From contig NZ_RBKT01000001.1 of NCBI RefSeq assembly GCF_003633685.1, positions 4,712,001-4,776,000 on the forward strand: DNA of 64,000 nt, in the 5' to 3' direction. Shown piece after piece: positions 61,487-64,000 of this stretch; position 1 is the first letter of the stretch, and each line of letters begins with the position of its first letter. The translations under genes and the position numbers were made by a program. Origin of the DNA: Micromonospora pisi (GTDB taxonomy: Bacteria; Actinomycetota; Actinomycetes; Mycobacteriales; Micromonosporaceae). The notes below the pieces were generated by a model, which saw only the letters and a list, made by a program, of their open reading frames with translations, made no database searches and was not told the DNA's origin.

Positions 61487-62680
61487 ATGCGAACACAACT
61501 TTTCCTGGTCGGTTCGGCCTGTTCAGTTCTGCTCATGGCGGCAGGGCTGGTCGTCACCGCGCCGGTGTTCGCAGCCGTACCCCGCGCGGCCGTACCCCGG
61601 GCGGCCGTAGCGGTTGCCGCCGATGTGGACCTCGCGGTCACCCTCGACGGGACCACCCTCACCAACCAGACGCAACGCAAGACCGCCACCGCGACCGTGA
61701 CCAACCACGGCACCGCGACCGCGCAGGGCGTACGGCTGCACTTTTCCGGTCGGGTGGACGGCGAGGTGATCAATCCCAGCAGTGTCGCCTTCTGCCCGGC
61801 GTCGGCGACGCCGACCCCGCCGACCACCGCGCCGTCCCTGGAGGTGACGGTCGGCGGCGAGTGCGGCCTGCCGGACCTCGCACCGGGGCAGACACTCCGG
61901 CTCACCAGCACGATCGTCCGATCGGCGCACGGCACCGGTCAGGTCGGCGAGGTGACCGTACGGGTGTCGCACGGCGGGACCGACCGGGTGCCGGCAAACG
62001 ACTCCGCGACCGCCTCGATCGGTTTCGCCGAAGGCGCCGGTCCCGACCTCTACGCCCGAGCCTGGGACGGACCGGCGGACCGGGCCGGGACGCTCACGCC
62101 GGTGCCGCCGGGTGGCAGTGCCGATCTGCGTTTCGAGATCGGCAACCACGGCGCCGAATCGGTCAGCGGCATGGTGGTGACCATCGGCCTGCCGAACCAC
62201 GTCATGTTCGCCGAGGAGAGCGCCGGGTGCGCGTACGACGCCGCTCGGCGCAACGCCACCTGCACCTATCCGGACCTCTCCCTGGTCAGCGCGCGGGCGG
62301 ATCGGGCGAGCGACGATCGGAGCTTCTCGGCGGTCCGGTTCCGGCACCCGGTCCGGATCTCCCGGTCCGCACCGGCACCGGCCCGGCTGGACGGTGGCCG
62401 GGTCGAGGTCGAACCGCTGCTCGCCGGGCAGTTGCCGCCCAGCGGGCGGCTGCCCGAGGGGGCCACCGGGCTGGTGGCGACCGAGACGGTCGGTGCCGCC
62501 GACAGCGACCGGTTCACCATGTCGACCGTGACCCGTGCCGGTGCGGCGGCCGGCCTGCCGTTGACCGGTACGCCGACCGGGCTGCTCGGTGGGCTCGGGC
62601 TCGGTGTGCTCGTCGTCGGGGGTGGGCTGGTGCTCCTGGCCCGCCAGCGCCGACTGGTCCCGGTGCTCCCGGCCACGTGA
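61487..62680 (+). CDS. LPLTG-type surface protein with CARDB/DUF11-like domains
   Basis: A 397-residue surface protein with the same layout as that at 9523: signal peptide (residues 1-29, ending VFAAV), two CARDB/DUF11-like beta domains ([12 protein letters not shown] and [13 protein letters not shown] mark their starts), LPLTG from residue 357, a membrane helix and a basic tail. ATG 61487 has no ribosome site, and TACAGT lies at 61473-61478. It could be leaderless. The protein's role is unknown. Confidence 0.82.
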   Translation: MRTQLFLVGSACSVLLMAAGLVVTAPVFAAVPRAAVPRAAVAVAADVDLAVTLDGTTLTNQTQRKTATATVTNHGTATAQGVRLHFSGRVDGEVINPSSVAFCPASATPTPPTTAPSLEVTVGGECGLPDLAPGQTLRLTSTIVRSAHGTGQVGEVTVRVSHGGTDRVPANDSATASIGFAEGAGPDLYARAWDGPADRAGTLTPVPPGGSADLRFEIGNHGAESVSGMVVTIGLPNHVMFAEESAGCAYDAARRNATCTYPDLSLVSARADRASDDRSFSAVRFRHPVRISRSAPAPARLDGGRVEVEPLLAGQLPPSGRLPEGATGLVATETVGAADSDRFTMSTVTRAGAAAGLPLTGTPTGLLGGLGLGVLVVGGGLVLLARQRRLVPVLPAT

Positions 62681-62783
62681 CGGCCGCAGACGGCGGTTCG
62701 AGTCGGTGGCCGCCGGGTGTCGGTCCCGCCGGGGTACCGCCCCGCTCCGGGCGCGACGGCGGCGGCTGGCAGAGTGGTACGGC

Positions 62784-63494
62784 GTGACCGGTACCCCACA
62801 CGGACAGCGTGCCAGCCTGGACAAGCAGCCGCACGAGGTGGCGGCGATGTTCGATGGCGTCGCGTCCCGGTATGACCTGACGAACACGATCGTCTCCTTC
62901 GGCCAGGACCGGGGATGGCGGCGGGCGACCCGGGCCGCGCTCGGGCTGCGCCCCGGTGAACGGGTTCTCGACGTCGGCGCCGGCACCGGTGTCTCGACCG
63001 AGGAGCTGGCCCATTCCGGTGCGTACGCGGTGGGGCTCGACCTCTCCATCGGCATGCTGCGGGCCGGGCGCCGGAGCCGGCCGGAGGTGCCGTTGCTCGC
63101 CGGTGACGCGTTGCGGTTGCCGTTTCCGGACGCTTCCTTCGATGCGGTGACCATCTCACTGGCCCTGCGCAACGTGGTGGACAGCGAGGCGGCGCTGCGG
63201 GAGATGGCGCGGGTGACCCGGCCGGGTGGCCGGCTGGTGGTCTGCGAGTTCAGTACGCCGACCAACCCGGTCTTCCGTACCGTCTACCTCTCCTACCTGA
63301 TGCGCTCGCTGCCGGTGGTGGCGCGGACGGTGTCGAGCAATCCCGACGCCTACGTCTACCTGGCCGAGTCGATCCGGGCCTGGCCGGACCAGGCCGGGCT
63401 GGCCGCGCGGATCGCCGCCTCGGGGTGGGGTTCGGTTGGTTGGCGGAACCTGACCGGCGGCATCGTGGCGCTGCACCGGGCCGTGCGCGAATAA
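62784..63494 (+). CDS. menG: Demethylmenaquinone methyltransferase
   Basis: The SAM-dependent C-methyltransferase that completes menaquinone. The 236-residue protein has the UbiE/MenG signatures: [16 protein letters not shown]-binding [13 protein letters not shown], and [14 protein letters not shown], followed by [14 protein letters not shown]. Length fits the family. GTG 62784 is chosen because it starts 25 residues before the first motif as in homologues. It works with the mqn genes elsewhere in the window. Confidence 0.95.
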   Translation: MTGTPHGQRASLDKQPHEVAAMFDGVASRYDLTNTIVSFGQDRGWRRATRAALGLRPGERVLDVGAGTGVSTEELAHSGAYAVGLDLSIGMLRAGRRSRPEVPLLAGDALRLPFPDASFDAVTISLALRNVVDSEAALREMARVTRPGGRLVVCEFSTPTNPVFRTVYLSYLMRSLPVVARTVSSNPDAYVYLAESIRAWPDQAGLAARIAASGWGSVGWRNLTGGIVALHRAVRE

Positions 63495-63581
63495 GCCGGC
63501 TTGTCCGAGGACGAGCCCCTCCGCCGACCCGGTTTTCGTGTTTCGTCCCATTAGTGCGGTCTGGGCCAGTAGGCTGCCCGC

Positions 63582-64000
63582 ATGGCGGGTGCATATCGGC
63601 AGCCGGACCGCGACGACTGGTCGGCGGCGGCGGAGAACGGCGCGCCGGCCGACACGGACGCGGCTGAGCTGATCGCGCAGATCCGGCAGTTGGCCGCGGA
63701 CGCCGACCCCGCCGGCGTACGACAGGTGGTCGCGGAGGTGCTCTCCGCGCTCGACCGCGCGGCCGGGGGGGCGTTACGCGAACAGTTGCCGAACGGACTG
63801 CCGGGGATGGACGGTTACCCGGAGTCGCCCTCGGGTCACGTCACGCCGGAGCGCGGTGTTCCCGATCCGACCAAGGGACGAAGCGAGTGGGAACCGGCCG
63901 GGGACGGCTGGAGATCCGCCGCGGCCGAACCATCGGCCGGCACGGCGCAGCCGCCGGTCGACCTGCCGGCCGGGTACGAGAACGCTCCGGTCGACCTGCC
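63582..64000 (+). CDS. Partial hypothetical protein, truncated by the window edge
   Basis: An open frame from ATG 63582 runs to the right edge, at least 139 residues. The N-terminus is acidic and helical (AELIAQIRQLAADADPAGVRQ), followed by Pro/Gly-rich sequence and repeats of PVDLPAGYEN type. It contains a rare TTA codon at 63774. TAGGCT at 63570-63575 may be a -10 hexamer of a leaderless promoter. No function recognised. Confidence 0.6.
   Translation, partial: MAGAYRQPDRDDWSAAAENGAPADTDAAELIAQIRQLAADADPAGVRQVVAEVLSALDRAAGGALREQLPNGLPGMDGYPESPSGHVTPERGVPDPTKGRSEWEPAGDGWRSAAAEPSAGTAQPPVDLPAGYENAPVDL

Overview
The window is high-GC actinobacterial chromosome. Gene content, frequent GTG starts, overlapping GTGA/ATGA stop-start junctions, BldC, WXG100-type proteins and dispersed 54-bp palindromic repeats point to a Micromonosporaceae-like filamentous actinomycete. 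This is inferred from composition and gene families; there is no rRNA or other taxonomic marker. I see no tRNA, rRNA, CRISPR array, transposase or prophage gene.

Layout. 0-9.4 kb: a hypothetical gene, a STAS anti-anti-sigma factor, then hemL, a histidine phosphatase and a System II cytochrome c biogenesis operon (tlpA/resA-like, ccdA, resB, resC). After that come a DUF234-type ATPase and a small membrane protein. 9.5-24.9 kb: LPxTG-type surface proteins flank a core of the futalosine menaquinone pathway (mqnL/ubiD-like, mqnP/ubiA-like, mqnM/ubiX-like, mqnE). Interleaved are a class I terpene synthase, bldC, an Lrp/AsnC regulator, a DEAD-box helicase and an NlpC/P60 hydrolase. 25.2-42.2 kb: an unusual Pst-like surface locus, described below. 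42.3-45.5 kb: small membrane proteins, a YbaB/EbfC protein and a type VII secretion-like (EspC/WXG100) module. 45.6-55.6 kb: a secreted M14 carboxypeptidase, an ABC-2 exporter with a winged-helix regulator, a HelD/HelR-type RNA polymerase remodelling ATPase, mqnA, and two tandem penicillin-recognising-fold proteins. 56-59.7 kb: paaABCDE (phenylacetyl-CoA epoxidase). 59.9-64 kb: mqnC, a further LPxTG-type protein, menG/ubiE and a truncated gene. Seven menaquinone genes are thus scattered over about 52 kb, together with cytochrome c maturation and haem synthesis, so the region is rich in respiratory-chain genes.

Main point of interest. At 25.4-42.2 kb, pstC, pstA and a membrane-anchored PstS form an overlapping operon with an 833-residue membrane-anchored binding-protein relative and a DUF1508-like small protein. 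These are followed by a third secreted binding protein and three of four paralogues of a secreted domain I do not recognise. Next come a sortase-fold protein that has lost both the catalytic His and Cys (it contains no cysteine at all) and pstB. The fourth paralogue follows, with a WxL-like C-terminus, then a DUF916-like protein and a neocarzinostatin-like protein. A 60-nt sequence element (46/60 identical, no gaps) lies in the leader regions of both the first operon gene and the fourth paralogue. This suggests shared control by a cis-regulatory element or RNA. A Pho-box-like repeat sits just upstream of the first copy.

A family of 54-bp palindromic repeats (3 copies) includes one inserted in frame inside ccdA, where it adds 18 codons including a rare TTA leucine codon.
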